From assembly GCA_014803435.1 (NCBI GenBank), contig JACYFD010000002.1, forward strand, positions 659,026 to 723,025: a stretch of 64,000 nt of DNA. Direction: 5' to 3'. The stretch's first letter is position 1. Every line of letters starts with the position of its first letter. A program made the position numbers and the translations under genes. Source of the stretch: Cellulosimicrobium terreum (GTDB lineage Bacteria > Actinomycetota > Actinomycetes > Actinomycetales > Cellulomonadaceae). A model generated the notes under the pieces. That model had not been told where the DNA came from. It did not search any database and worked only from the letters and a program-made list of their open reading frames with translations. This document shows, piece by piece, positions 42,722 through 50,622 of this stretch.

Positions 42722-45700
42722 CTACGGGCAGGTCAGCGCCGCGTAGTCGGCGTCGTAGGACGTCGTGACCTCGGTCCCGTCGATGTCGGCCGTGGCCTCG
42801 ACCGTCACGCTCCCGGCCTCGACGGACGCGGCCCGGACGGCGAACGACTGGTAGGCGTTCTTGCCGGCCGCGACGTCCGTGAACGTCTTGGAGCCGAACG
42901 GCGTGGTCACGACGATGTCCGCCGTCGCCCCGGACTCGTTCAGAGCCCGCACGGCGACGTAGGCCTTGCCGGCCATGCACCGCGAGTCCGCAGTGACCGT
43001 CACGTCGACCGCGACGTCCGACGTGGTGGCGTCGACCGTCTGCCACCGCTTGGCGGCCGTCGCGTTGTGCAGGTGCAGCAGCAGGAGCTTGCTGGTGCCC
43101 GCCTCGGCCGCGGCCGGGGAGCGGTGCACCGTGATCGGCGCGTCGTCCGCACCGACGAACAGGAGCTGGTCGCCCCCGTCGAACCAGTAGTCCGGCGTGT
43201 ACGGGTCGCCCGTGAACGTCGACGTGGCGTCCACGAGCTGGTCGGACGACGAGGAGTACGGCGAGTACGTGAGCACCTGGAACGTCGGCACGTCGCCGGG
43301 CTCGATGCCGAGCGAGCCGATGCCCACCGGGATCACGACGACGTTGCTGTCGAAGACCGACGTGTCGACGTTCCCCCAGACCGAGTTCACCGGCTGCAGG
43401 TCGACGTTGTCCCCGGCCTCGTACGGCGTGCCGTCCGGGGCCGTCCAGTCCTTCAGGGTGAACGTCGCCGCGAGCGTCAGGTCGGTCTCGGCGTCGTACT
43501 TGATCGCCGCGACCTCGAAGTCCGCTGAGCCGTCCGAGTCGACGTCGACCTCGACGGCCGGGATGGACACCGAGCCGAGGCTCGCCCAGTCGCCGTCCAC
43601 CGCGATCCCGACGCCGATGACGCCGTCGGCCGGGTCGCCGCCCAGGGCCTCGATCTGCGGTGCGGTCGAGGTGAACCCGACGGCGCGCACGTCGGCCGCG
43701 GCGATCGCGGTCGCGGAGGCTCCCTCGGACGCGTCGGCCTCGAGCCGCGGGCTGGTCGCCTTGAGCTCGAACGGCGCGACGATCGACGTCCAGCCGCCCT
43801 GGTCCACTGCGCGGCCCGTCAGGTCGAGCGTCGCGGACGTGGCCTGCGCGCCCGGGAACGCCACGGCGGAGCCCTTGAGGTCGCTCACGAGCTTCGGGGA
43901 GGCCTGCACCGGGACGCGCAGCGCGGCGCCGCTCTCCGGGGTGAGGACGACCCGGCCGCTGAGCGAGGAGACGAAGTCGCGCGGGACGCCGACACCCGAG
44001 TCGGCGGACGACGTCGGGTCGAGCTGCTTGGCGAGGGTCGCCGGGTCCGCCGTGAGCGTCACGGTCACCAGCGTGCTCTGCCCGGCGGGGACCGTGACGC
44101 TCGCGGGGGCTACGGTCACGGCCGCACCGCCCGCGGTGCTCGACTGCGCGAAGCTCGTCGCGTAGGTCTGCGGCACGTCGCCGGTGTTGCGGACGGTCAC
44201 GGCCTTGCGGACCGTCACCGGGACCGCGCCCACCGGTACGACGCCGAACGCGACCGACACCTGCTCGGAGTCCTGTGCCGCGTAGGCGAGGGTCGTGTTG
44301 CCGACCGCGTCGACCGCGTCGACGCGCCCGGAGCCGACGCGCTCCGGCCCGAAGGCCAGGCCGCCGCCGTCGGGCTCGGTGAACACGTCGTGCGTGGCCG
44401 TGTTCATGACGTCGGCCTTGACCTCCTGCGGGCTCCAGCCCGGGTTCGCCTGCTTGACGAGGGCCGCGATGCCCGCGACGTGCGGGGTCGCCATCGACGT
44501 GCCGGACTTGATGCTGCCGCCGTCGAGACGACCGGACGCGGCGGACGCGATGCCGGTGCCCGGCGCCGCGACGTCGGGCTTGGCCACCCCGAGGGAGCCG
44601 TGCACACCGCGCGACGAGCTCACGTTGAGGGTGTCCGCGATCCCGGGGATCTCCACGAACTCGCTCATCGCGTAGGACGGTCCGACCGTCGCGACGAGCT
44701 CGCGCGCCTCGATCGCCGGGTACAGGGCGTCGTGGCTCGGGCCGGTGAGCTGGGCGCCCGGGATGCCCGCGTTGCCGGCGATGCCGGCCGCGAACGACTC
44801 GAGCTCCGAGGACAGCAGCACGCCGACCGCGCCCGCGGCCTCCGCGTTGTTGAACCGTGCAGCGCTGCCGCACTCGCGCGTGGCGTCGGCGTCCTCCCAG
44901 TAGAGGTAGGCGATCTTGCCGTCGACGGCCTCGGCCTGCTCGGGCGTGAACGCGGTGCAGCCGGAGAAGTCCTCCGCGACGAACGCGACAGGAGCCGTGA
45001 CGTCCTCGGAACCGGCGTAGGCCACAGAGTTCTGCGCGGGGTACGACCCGGCGAGCTCCTCGGGCTCCGTGACCTCGATCGCGTCGAACGTCTGGGTGTT
45101 GCCGACCGAGTTCGCGACGGTGAGCGCGGTGCGCGCGTTGCCCGGCGAGCCGCCGACGTCGGTCACGTCGCCGGCGTTGCCGGACGCGATGACGGACAGC
45201 GTGCCGAGGCGCGAGAGCTGGTCGATGAAGAGGTTCTCCGGGTCGTCGGCGGGGCTGCCGTCCGAGCCGAGGGAGAGGTTGACGATGTCCAGGCGGTCGG
45301 ACAGGTCGCCGTCCTGGTTCGGGTCGGCCGCCCACTCCAGCGCGTCCACGACGACGCTCGTGGACCCGCCGAGGTCGCCGAACACCTTGAGCGAGTACAG
45401 GCCTGCCTCGGGGGCGGAGCCCGGTCCGACCTGCCAGTCGGCGATGTCGGTCAGCGTCGAGTAGTCGCCGTCGAACGTCGTGCCGTCGGCCGTGACGCCG
45501 TAGCCGGCGGTCGTGCCGGCGACGTGCGTGCCGTGCCCGGAACCGATCGAGTCGAGCGAGTCGATCGGGTTCTCGTCCGGGGTCGGGACGAGCGTGGTGC
45601 CCTCGACCGTCCCGGACGCGTCGTAGGCGTGGCCCGCGAAGTCGTGCCCGCCGAGGAACTTCGCGTCGTCGAACGTGCCGTCGGGGACCGGCCCGCTGCC

Positions 45701-46360
45701 GTCCTCGCCGTACGCCTCGTCGAACGCCTCCTGCGTGCCGGGTCCGCCGAAGTCGGCGTGGGTGTAGTCGAGGCCCGTGTCGATGATGCCGACCCGCACG
45801 CCCTCGCCCGTGAGGCCGGTGCTCTGCCACGTCTCGAGCGCGCGCGTGAACACGTCGGTGCCCTTGTTCGACGGCTTCTTCGGGACGATCCGGTACACCT
45901 GCACGACCGAGGCGTCGCGCGCCAGGTCGCGGACACGGTCCGCGTCGCCCGTCACGACGACGCCCGAGACGAGCGTGCTCGTCACGGAGAGCTGCTGGGG
46001 GCTGCGGGCGCCGGCGCTGCGGGCCGTGGCCTGCTGCGGGACGACGTCGTCCGCGAGCGCCGTCACGTCGGCCGCGTTCCCCTCCACCTCTGCGGGCGTC
46101 GCGCCCTGGGCGGCGAGGTCCACGCCCGACGGCGCGTCGAGCTCGACGAACGCCGTGACCTGTCCGGCCGCGGCCGCGAGGGACGGCGCGACCTTGTCGG
46201 TCGGGGAACCGGCCGGGGAGAGGGACGAGGACGTCGCGACGGCGAGGTCGCCCGGGTCGGGCGGCGCCGCACCGGCGGGTGCTGCGGCGGCTGCGACCAC
46301 CGCGACGGCTGCTGCTGCCGCCGTCAGGGACACGGGCAGAGGACGGTGCTTCATCGACAC
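42722..46360 (-). CDS. Secreted subtilisin-like S8 serine peptidase, very large
   Basis: The protein has 1212 residues from GTG 46360, with ATG 46354 an alternative. A signal peptide (to about residue 30) and an inhibitor-I9-type propeptide (about 60-165, SVTSTLVSGVVVTGDADRVRDLARD) precede the catalytic domain with Asp194 (IIDTGLDYTH), His279 (GHGTHVAG) and Ser622 (GTSMATPHVAG). A protease-associated domain (about 415-520) is inserted between His and Ser. The C-terminal 550 residues are beta-rich Fn3-like and other adhesive domains. It is divergent from a secreted inhibitor-like gene. It probably digests proteins outside the cell. Confidence 0.95.
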   Translation of the reverse strand: MSMKHRPLPVSLTAAAAAVAVVAAAAAPAGAAPPDPGDLAVATSSSLSPAGSPTDKVAPSLAAAAGQVTAFVELDAPSGVDLAAQGATPAEVEGNAADVTALADDVVPQQATARSAGARSPQQLSVTSTLVSGVVVTGDADRVRDLARDASVVQVYRIVPKKPSNKGTDVFTRALETWQSTGLTGEGVRVGIIDTGLDYTHADFGGPGTQEAFDEAYGEDGSGPVPDGTFDDAKFLGGHDFAGHAYDASGTVEGTTLVPTPDENPIDSLDSIGSGHGTHVAGTTAGYGVTADGTTFDGDYSTLTDIADWQVGPGSAPEAGLYSLKVFGDLGGSTSVVVDALEWAADPNQDGDLSDRLDIVNLSLGSDGSPADDPENLFIDQLSRLGTLSVIASGNAGDVTDVGGSPGNARTALTVANSVGNTQTFDAIEVTEPEELAGSYPAQNSVAYAGSEDVTAPVAFVAEDFSGCTAFTPEQAEAVDGKIAYLYWEDADATRECGSAARFNNAEAAGAVGVLLSSELESFAAGIAGNAGIPGAQLTGPSHDALYPAIEARELVATVGPSYAMSEFVEIPGIADTLNVSSSRGVHGSLGVAKPDVAAPGTGIASAASGRLDGGSIKSGTSMATPHVAGIAALVKQANPGWSPQEVKADVMNTATHDVFTEPDGGGLAFGPERVGSGRVDAVDAVGNTTLAYAAQDSEQVSVAFGVVPVGAVPVTVRKAVTVRNTGDVPQTYATSFAQSSTAGGAAVTVAPASVTVPAGQSTLVTVTLTADPATLAKQLDPTSSADSGVGVPRDFVSSLSGRVVLTPESGAALRVPVQASPKLVSDLKGSAVAFPGAQATSATLDLTGRAVDQGGWTSIVAPFELKATSPRLEADASEGASATAIAAADVRAVGFTSTAPQIEALGGDPADGVIGVGIAVDGDWASLGSVSIPAVEVDVDSDGSADFEVAAIKYDAETDLTLAATFTLKDWTAPDGTPYEAGDNVDLQPVNSVWGNVDTSVFDSNVVVIPVGIGSLGIEPGDVPTFQVLTYSPYSSSSDQLVDATSTFTGDPYTPDYWFDGGDQLLFVGADDAPITVHRSPAAAEAGTSKLLLLHLHNATAAKRWQTVDATTSDVAVDVTVTADSRCMAGKAYVAVRALNESGATADIVVTTPFGSKTFTDVAAGKNAYQSFAVRAASVEAGSVTVEATADIDGTEVTTSYDADYAALTCP

Positions 46361-46555
46361 TCATTTCCCCGGGCTGGCCGGTACTGGCGAAGGGATGCGG
46401 TGGGATCCTTCCCTGGGCCGCTCCCGTGATGCGGTACCGGCCTGTCAGCACCGTAACCAATGTCACCCGCCGGCGCCTACCCGCGGCTGCTCTCCGGCTC
46501 CCGCCCGCCGCCCCGTTGGCGCTGCGGATCCGCTTCCTTATGATCAGCGCGGGGG

Positions 46556-46577
46556 CACGGGACGCGGACGTCCCGTG
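46556..46577. promoter_or_regulatory. Inverted repeat upstream of the inhibitor-like gene
   Basis: CACGGGAC-GCGGAC-GTCCCGTG is a perfect 8-6-8 inverted repeat 68 bp before the start codon, within the 285-bp divergent gap. It could be an operator or leader hairpin. Confidence 0.4.
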
Positions 46578-46645
46578 GTGAGCCCTCCTCGTCAGGTCCA
46601 CGCGGTCACCGGGCCCGGGGACGTGGCCAACGCGAAGGAGAGACC

Positions 46646-47383
46646 ATGAACCGACGTCCTGCCCGTACTCTCGCGGCCCTCGCGGTCGCGCTCCTCGGGG
46701 TGGCGGGAGCTCCGGCCCTCGTCGGGTCCGCCGCGGCCGACGAGCCCGACCTCGGTGTCGTGACCTGGGACGACCCGCTCGCCGGCGTGGGCGACCCGAC
46801 CGCACCCGCGGACACCGGTCCGGCCTGCGCGAGCCAGGGGCTGCCCCTCGACGAGGACGGCGACCCGACCACGCTGCCGGTGTCCTCGCGCGTGTGCTTC
46901 GACTCGCTGGCCGAGGCCCTCGCGTTCGCGTCGGGCGAGCCCGTGCCGGTGTCCATCCTCGCCGGTGCGGACCGGGCCGACGTCGCGCGCGTCGTCACGG
47001 ACCTCAACGTCGGGGCCGGCACCGCCGCCCCCACCGCCGGGGTCCCGGCCCGGGCCGGGGCCACGACCGCGGCTGCGCAGTCGATGATCCTCGGACTGAC
47101 CTGGCGCGACAAGAGCTACAAGGGACAGACCGAGGTCTTCTGGGGCAAGGGCGGGAACGGCTGCTTCACGGGCTCCACGTACGGGTTCTCGAACCTCTCC
47201 TCCGTGCTGCAGAACAACGTGATCAGCTCCGCCGACTCGTTCGCCGGGTGCTGGTCGACGTTCTACGACGCCTACTCCTACTCCGGCTCCAAGCGGAACT
47301 GCACGCCGGCGTGCTCGACGATGGGCACCCTGGACAACAAGGCGTCGTCGATCGTCTACCGGCCGAGGGGCACGCTCGGCTGA
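46646..47383 (+). CDS. Secreted protein with I36/beta-gamma-crystallin-like C-terminal domain
   Basis: The protein has 245 residues from ATG 46646 with a GAAGGAGAG site. A signal peptide (to about residue 33, AAADE) leads to an Asp/Pro-rich region and then a C-terminal domain with the two-motif pattern GLTWRDKSYKGQTEVFWGKG, GFSNLSSVLQNNVISSADSF and YDAYSYSGSKRNC, MGTLDNKASSIVYRPRG. The NxxISS and NKASS elements and spaced aromatic/Cys residues resemble I36-family metalloproteinase inhibitors. Four cysteines could form two disulfides. It is divergent from the subtilase. Confidence 0.75.
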   Translation: MNRRPARTLAALAVALLGVAGAPALVGSAAADEPDLGVVTWDDPLAGVGDPTAPADTGPACASQGLPLDEDGDPTTLPVSSRVCFDSLAEALAFASGEPVPVSILAGADRADVARVVTDLNVGAGTAAPTAGVPARAGATTAAAQSMILGLTWRDKSYKGQTEVFWGKGGNGCFTGSTYGFSNLSSVLQNNVISSADSFAGCWSTFYDAYSYSGSKRNCTPACSTMGTLDNKASSIVYRPRGTLG

Positions 47384-47477
47384 CGCGCGGACCGGGCGCG
47401 ACGTCGGACTGGTGCCGCGCTACCGTCGGACGTGCCGGGCGTCGCGCCCGGCTCCCCGACGCCGAAGGAGATCACGC

Positions 47478-47921
47478 ATGCCCACTCGCATCGCACGCAC
47501 AGCCTGGAACGGTGGCCTGCAGGACGGTCAGGGCCAGGTCGAGCTGTCCAGCTCGAAGGTCGGCACGTACGACGTCTCGTTCCCGCGTCGTGCGGCCGAC
47601 GACGCGGGCGGCGTCACGAGCCCGGAGGAGCTGATCGCCGCGGCGCACTCGTCGTGCTTCGCGATGCAGCTCTCGGCCGTGCTCGGCGAGGCCGGCGCGA
47701 CGCCGGTCGCGCTCGAGGTCACGGTCGAGGTGACGCTCGGCCCGGACCCGGACGGCGGGTTCAAGATCCCGTCGATCGCCGTCACCGTCCGCGGTGAGGT
47801 CGAGGGCATCGACGAGGCCGGCTTCCAGCAGGCGGCCGAGACCGCCAAGGCGACGTGCCCCGTCTCGAAGGCGCTCGCGGGCGTCGAGAGCATCACGCTG
47901 GACGCCTCGCTCGAGGGCTGA
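47478..47921 (+). CDS. OsmC family peroxiredoxin
   Basis: The protein has 147 residues from ATG 47478 with GAAGGAG 7 nt before it. The fold is recognised by GTYDVSFPRRAADDAGGVTSPEELIAAAHSSCFAMQL, with peroxidatic Cys60, and by KATCPVSKAL with the resolving Cys127. It reduces organic hydroperoxides using thiols. It is followed by a strong hairpin terminator. Confidence 0.93.
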   Translation: MPTRIARTAWNGGLQDGQGQVELSSSKVGTYDVSFPRRAADDAGGVTSPEELIAAAHSSCFAMQLSAVLGEAGATPVALEVTVEVTLGPDPDGGFKIPSIAVTVRGEVEGIDEAGFQQAAETAKATCPVSKALAGVESITLDASLEG

Positions 47922-47934
47922 GCCGACCGCCGGC

Positions 47935-47990
47935 CGAACCCCGGGTCGTCCCCCGATCGATGTCGTGATCGGGGGAGGACCCGGGGTTCG
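47935..47990. terminator. Bidirectional terminator after osmC
   Basis: A stem of 24 bp with one mismatch (47935-47958 and 47967-47990, 8-nt loop) lies between the convergent OsmC and SDR genes. Confidence 0.88.
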
Positions 47991-48009
47991 GCGCGTCACG
48001 GGCGCGTGC

Positions 48010-49056
48010 TCAGCGCGGCACGAGGGGCGGCGACGACGTCCCCGCGCCGGAGCGGATCCCCTCGACGAGCTCGGCGAGCGTGTCCTTCGCGTCGTGGACC
48101 GGTGCCCAGCGCAGGAGCTCGCGCGCGAGGCTCGTGTCGAGCACGGGCGCGCGCATCGCCATGTCGAGCCAGCCCTCGCCCACGGGGACCAGCCGCGCGC
48201 GCCACGCCGCGGCGACCGCCGTCCGTGCGGTGCCGAACGGGACGGTCCGCAGCGCCCCGTCCGCGACGACGTCGGCGATGTCCTGCCCGGTCAGGATCGT
48301 GGGGTGGGCGACGTTGAACGGCCCGGGGTGGCGCCCGACGACGACGCGCGCGTAGGCGTCGGCGAGGTCGTCGGCGTGCACGACCTGCAGACGCAGCCCG
48401 TCCGGCAGCGGCACGGCCGGGAGGGGGCCGCGGCGCAGCACGCGCGTGCCGACCGGGCCGAGGAAGTAGCGGGCGATCTCGGAGCCGGCGTCGCGCTGGA
48501 ACACGAGCGCGGACCGCACGCGCGAGACGACCGGGCCGTGGGGATCGTCGTGGACGTCGTCGAGGAGGGCCTCGACCGCGGCCTTGTCCTGCGCGTACGA
48601 CGAGCCCGGAATCCCGTCGACCGGCCACGACTCCGCGACGGGCGCGTCGCGTGCGGCGCCGGCGTACGCCGCGGGGGAGTAGGCGCCCACGGACGACGCG
48701 ACGACGAGGTGGCCGACCCCGGCGCGGCGCGCCGCCTCGACCACGCGCCGCGTGCCCTCGACGTTGACCCGCCGCAGCCGCTTGCGGTCGTGGCTCGGCT
48801 GGATCGCCCACGCGAGGTGCACGACGACGTCGGCCTGGGCGAACGCCGCGTCGAGCCGTCCGGCCGCGTCGGGGGCGGCGACGTCGGCGTAGCGCCAGGT
48901 CGCGGTGTCCAGCGGGAAGCGCACGGTGCTCGACCCGTCGGCGCGCGGCACCCGCCGTGCGACGGCGACGACGGACGTGACCACGGGTTCCACCGCGAGA
49001 CGGCGCAGGACGGCCGTCCCGACGTTCCCGCTCGCCCCGACGACGACGACTCGCAT
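48010..49056 (-). CDS. NAD-dependent epimerase/dehydratase (extended SDR)
   Basis: The protein has 348 residues. The nucleotide motif VVVGASGNVGTAVLRRL starts at residue 4, and the SDR catalytic region shows SSVGAYSP (Ser) and YAQDKAAVE (Tyr-x-x-x-Lys). The substrate is not evident; the pattern is that of the atypical/extended SDRs acting on NDP-sugars or similar. It shares a strand and a 52-bp spacing with the TetR gene that precedes it, so they may be cotranscribed. Confidence 0.9.
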   Translation of the reverse strand: MRVVVVGASGNVGTAVLRRLAVEPVVTSVVAVARRVPRADGSSTVRFPLDTATWRYADVAAPDAAGRLDAAFAQADVVVHLAWAIQPSHDRKRLRRVNVEGTRRVVEAARRAGVGHLVVASSVGAYSPAAYAGAARDAPVAESWPVDGIPGSSYAQDKAAVEALLDDVHDDPHGPVVSRVRSALVFQRDAGSEIARYFLGPVGTRVLRRGPLPAVPLPDGLRLQVVHADDLADAYARVVVGRHPGPFNVAHPTILTGQDIADVVADGALRTVPFGTARTAVAAAWRARLVPVGEGWLDMAMRAPVLDTSLARELLRWAPVHDAKDTLAELVEGIRSGAGTSSPPLVPR

Positions 49057-49108
49057 GTGTGCCTCCCGGCTCGACCTGCCCGACCGTGCGCCAGGCCCAC
49101 GTTCGACG

Positions 49109-49777
49109 CTATCGGCCCGCGGGCGAGTTCGCGCGGGCGATGGCGAGCACGGCGGTCCGCGCGGGCTCGGGAAGCTCGGGCACGAGCACGACGGAGCTCG
49201 CGAGCACGAGCGTCTCGATCTCGGCGCGGGTCAGGTCGCCGCCCCCGAGCCACGCGGCCGTGACGTTCTCGACGAGCGCGACCCAGCCCCCGGCGAGCAG
49301 GCGCAGACGCGGTGTCGTCAGGGGTTCACCGGCGGTGGTGGCCGAGACCGTGGACGTCATGCGCACGACGAGCCCGTCCCGGACCGCGGCGAGCGCGGCC
49401 TGGGTCTCGTCGTCGTCGGCGAGCGCGCCCCGCCACAGGTCCTGCCAGACGCGGCGTCGGACCTCGACCGTGTCGAGGAACGCGGCGACGGCACGCGCGG
49501 GGCGTTCGCCGAGGGGCCGGTCGTCGGGGGCCACGGTGGCGTGCTCGAGCTCGGCGACGGCCTCGAGCGCGACCGCGCGCCGCAGCCCCGAGGTGGAGCC
49601 GAAGTAGTGGAACACGAGCGCCTTGGACGCACCCGTGCGGGCGGCGACGGTCGCCGGTGTGAGCGCGTCCAGACCGTGCTCGTCGGCCGTGCGGGCGGCG
49701 GTGTCGAGCAGCTCCCGACGCCGGTCGGCGGGTTCGCGCCGCGTGCGCGCGGGTGGGGACGCGGTGGAGCGGGTCAT
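49109..49777 (-). CDS. TetR family transcriptional regulator
   Basis: The protein has 222 residues from ATG 49777. The N-terminal HTH reads RRRELLDTAARTADEHGLDALTPATVAARTGASKALVFHYFGSTSGL, the usual TetR form; the C-terminal ligand domain is Ala/Arg-rich. It is divergent from the ABC-like and YhgE/Pip genes, and two copies of a TTGAC-N5-GTCAA site lie in the intergenic region. It probably represses both itself and the transporter-like pair. Confidence 0.93.
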   Translation of the reverse strand: MTRSTASPPARTRREPADRRRELLDTAARTADEHGLDALTPATVAARTGASKALVFHYFGSTSGLRRAVALEAVAELEHATVAPDDRPLGERPARAVAAFLDTVEVRRRVWQDLWRGALADDDETQAALAAVRDGLVVRMTSTVSATTAGEPLTTPRLRLLAGGWVALVENVTAAWLGGGDLTRAEIETLVLASSVVLVPELPEPARTAVLAIARANSPAGR

Positions 49778-49797
49778 GCCTCGGTTCTACCCTCTTG

Positions 49798-49843
49798 TTG
49801 ACCGTCAGTCAATACGGGCGTAGCGTTGTTGATCGTTAGTCAA
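49798..49843. promoter_or_regulatory. Two TetR-type operator sites
   Basis: TTGACCGTCAGTCAA (49798-49812) and TTGATCGTTAGTCAA (49829-49843) have starts 31 bp apart (about three turns), each an inverted repeat of TTGAY and GTCAA, in the 104-bp gap between the TetR gene and the ABC-like gene. The spacing would put both on the same helix face. Confidence 0.78.
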
Positions 49844-49881
49844 CAGATCGTCGCGCCGGTCCGGCGCAGGAGGGAACCACG

Positions 49882-50622
49882 GTGCAGATCACCCTGAGCG
49901 GCGTCCGGGTCGACGGGCGTCGCGAGCCCGCGCTCGACACGATCGACCTCTCCTGGTCGACCGGGGAGTGCGTCCTCGTCGCCGCCGAGCCCGGTCACGG
50001 GCACACCGCGCTCGCCCTCGTCGCGACCGGACGGTTCGTCCCGAGCGCGGGCACGGTCCGCCTCGACCCGGCGGCACCCGCCCGCGCGGGCGGCCGGGTG
50101 CGGCACCGGACCACCGCTGCCGCCGCTGCCACGCTGCGCGAGGTCAGCGCCGTCGTCGACGTCCCCGGGGTCAACGAGCCCGACGACGCGCTCACCGTCG
50201 CCGACGTCGTCGCCGAGGGGCTCGCGCTCGCCGGGCGCCGTGCCCTGCCGCCCGACGTCACGCGCTGGCTCGCCGACCACTCGCTCGTCGCCGACCGCGG
50301 CCGACGGATCGACCAGGTGCCCGGCGTCGTGCGCACCGCCCTCCTCGCGGCGCTCGCGGCCGAGCGCGAGGGCGTGGGGTTTCTCGTCCTCACCCTGCCC
50401 GACCGGCACGGCGGCGAGCCCGACGGCTGGTGGGAGGTCGCCCGGACCGTCGCGGGGTCCGGGCTCGGCGTGCTCGTGCAGTGCTCGCGTGCTTCCGCAC
50501 GCGGGCTCGGTGTCGACCTCCCGCCCGCCCTCGGCTCGCTGCACACCCCGCCCGTCGTCGCGCTGCGCGTGCGTCCCGAGCCCGCACCGGCACCCGTACC
50601 AGCACCCGAGGAGACCCGATGA
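49882..50622 (+). CDS. ABC-ATPase-like protein with no intact ATPase motif
   Basis: The protein has 246 residues from GTG 49882. The N-terminal half follows ABC transporter ATPases (LSGVRVDGRREPALDTIDLSWSTGECVLVAAEPGHGH), but the Walker A reads AEPGHGHT with His41 for Lys, the signature region (VPGVVRTALLAALAAE) has no LSGGQ, and the Walker B Asp-Glu is absent (FLVLTLPDR). It is therefore probably unable to hydrolyse ATP. The stop overlaps the YhgE/Pip start as ATGA. In many actinobacteria this position holds an ABC-type partner of the YhgE protein. Confidence 0.82.
   Translation: MQITLSGVRVDGRREPALDTIDLSWSTGECVLVAAEPGHGHTALALVATGRFVPSAGTVRLDPAAPARAGGRVRHRTTAAAAATLREVSAVVDVPGVNEPDDALTVADVVAEGLALAGRRALPPDVTRWLADHSLVADRGRRIDQVPGVVRTALLAALAAEREGVGFLVLTLPDRHGGEPDGWWEVARTVAGSGLGVLVQCSRASARGLGVDLPPALGSLHTPPVVALRVRPEPAPAPVPAPEETR

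Noticed and set aside
41883-46805. 1640-codon minus-strand frame overlapping the subtilase
   Set aside because: It is a shifted frame of the subtilase gene and contains no recognisable domain; the subtilase frame has the full catalytic triad.
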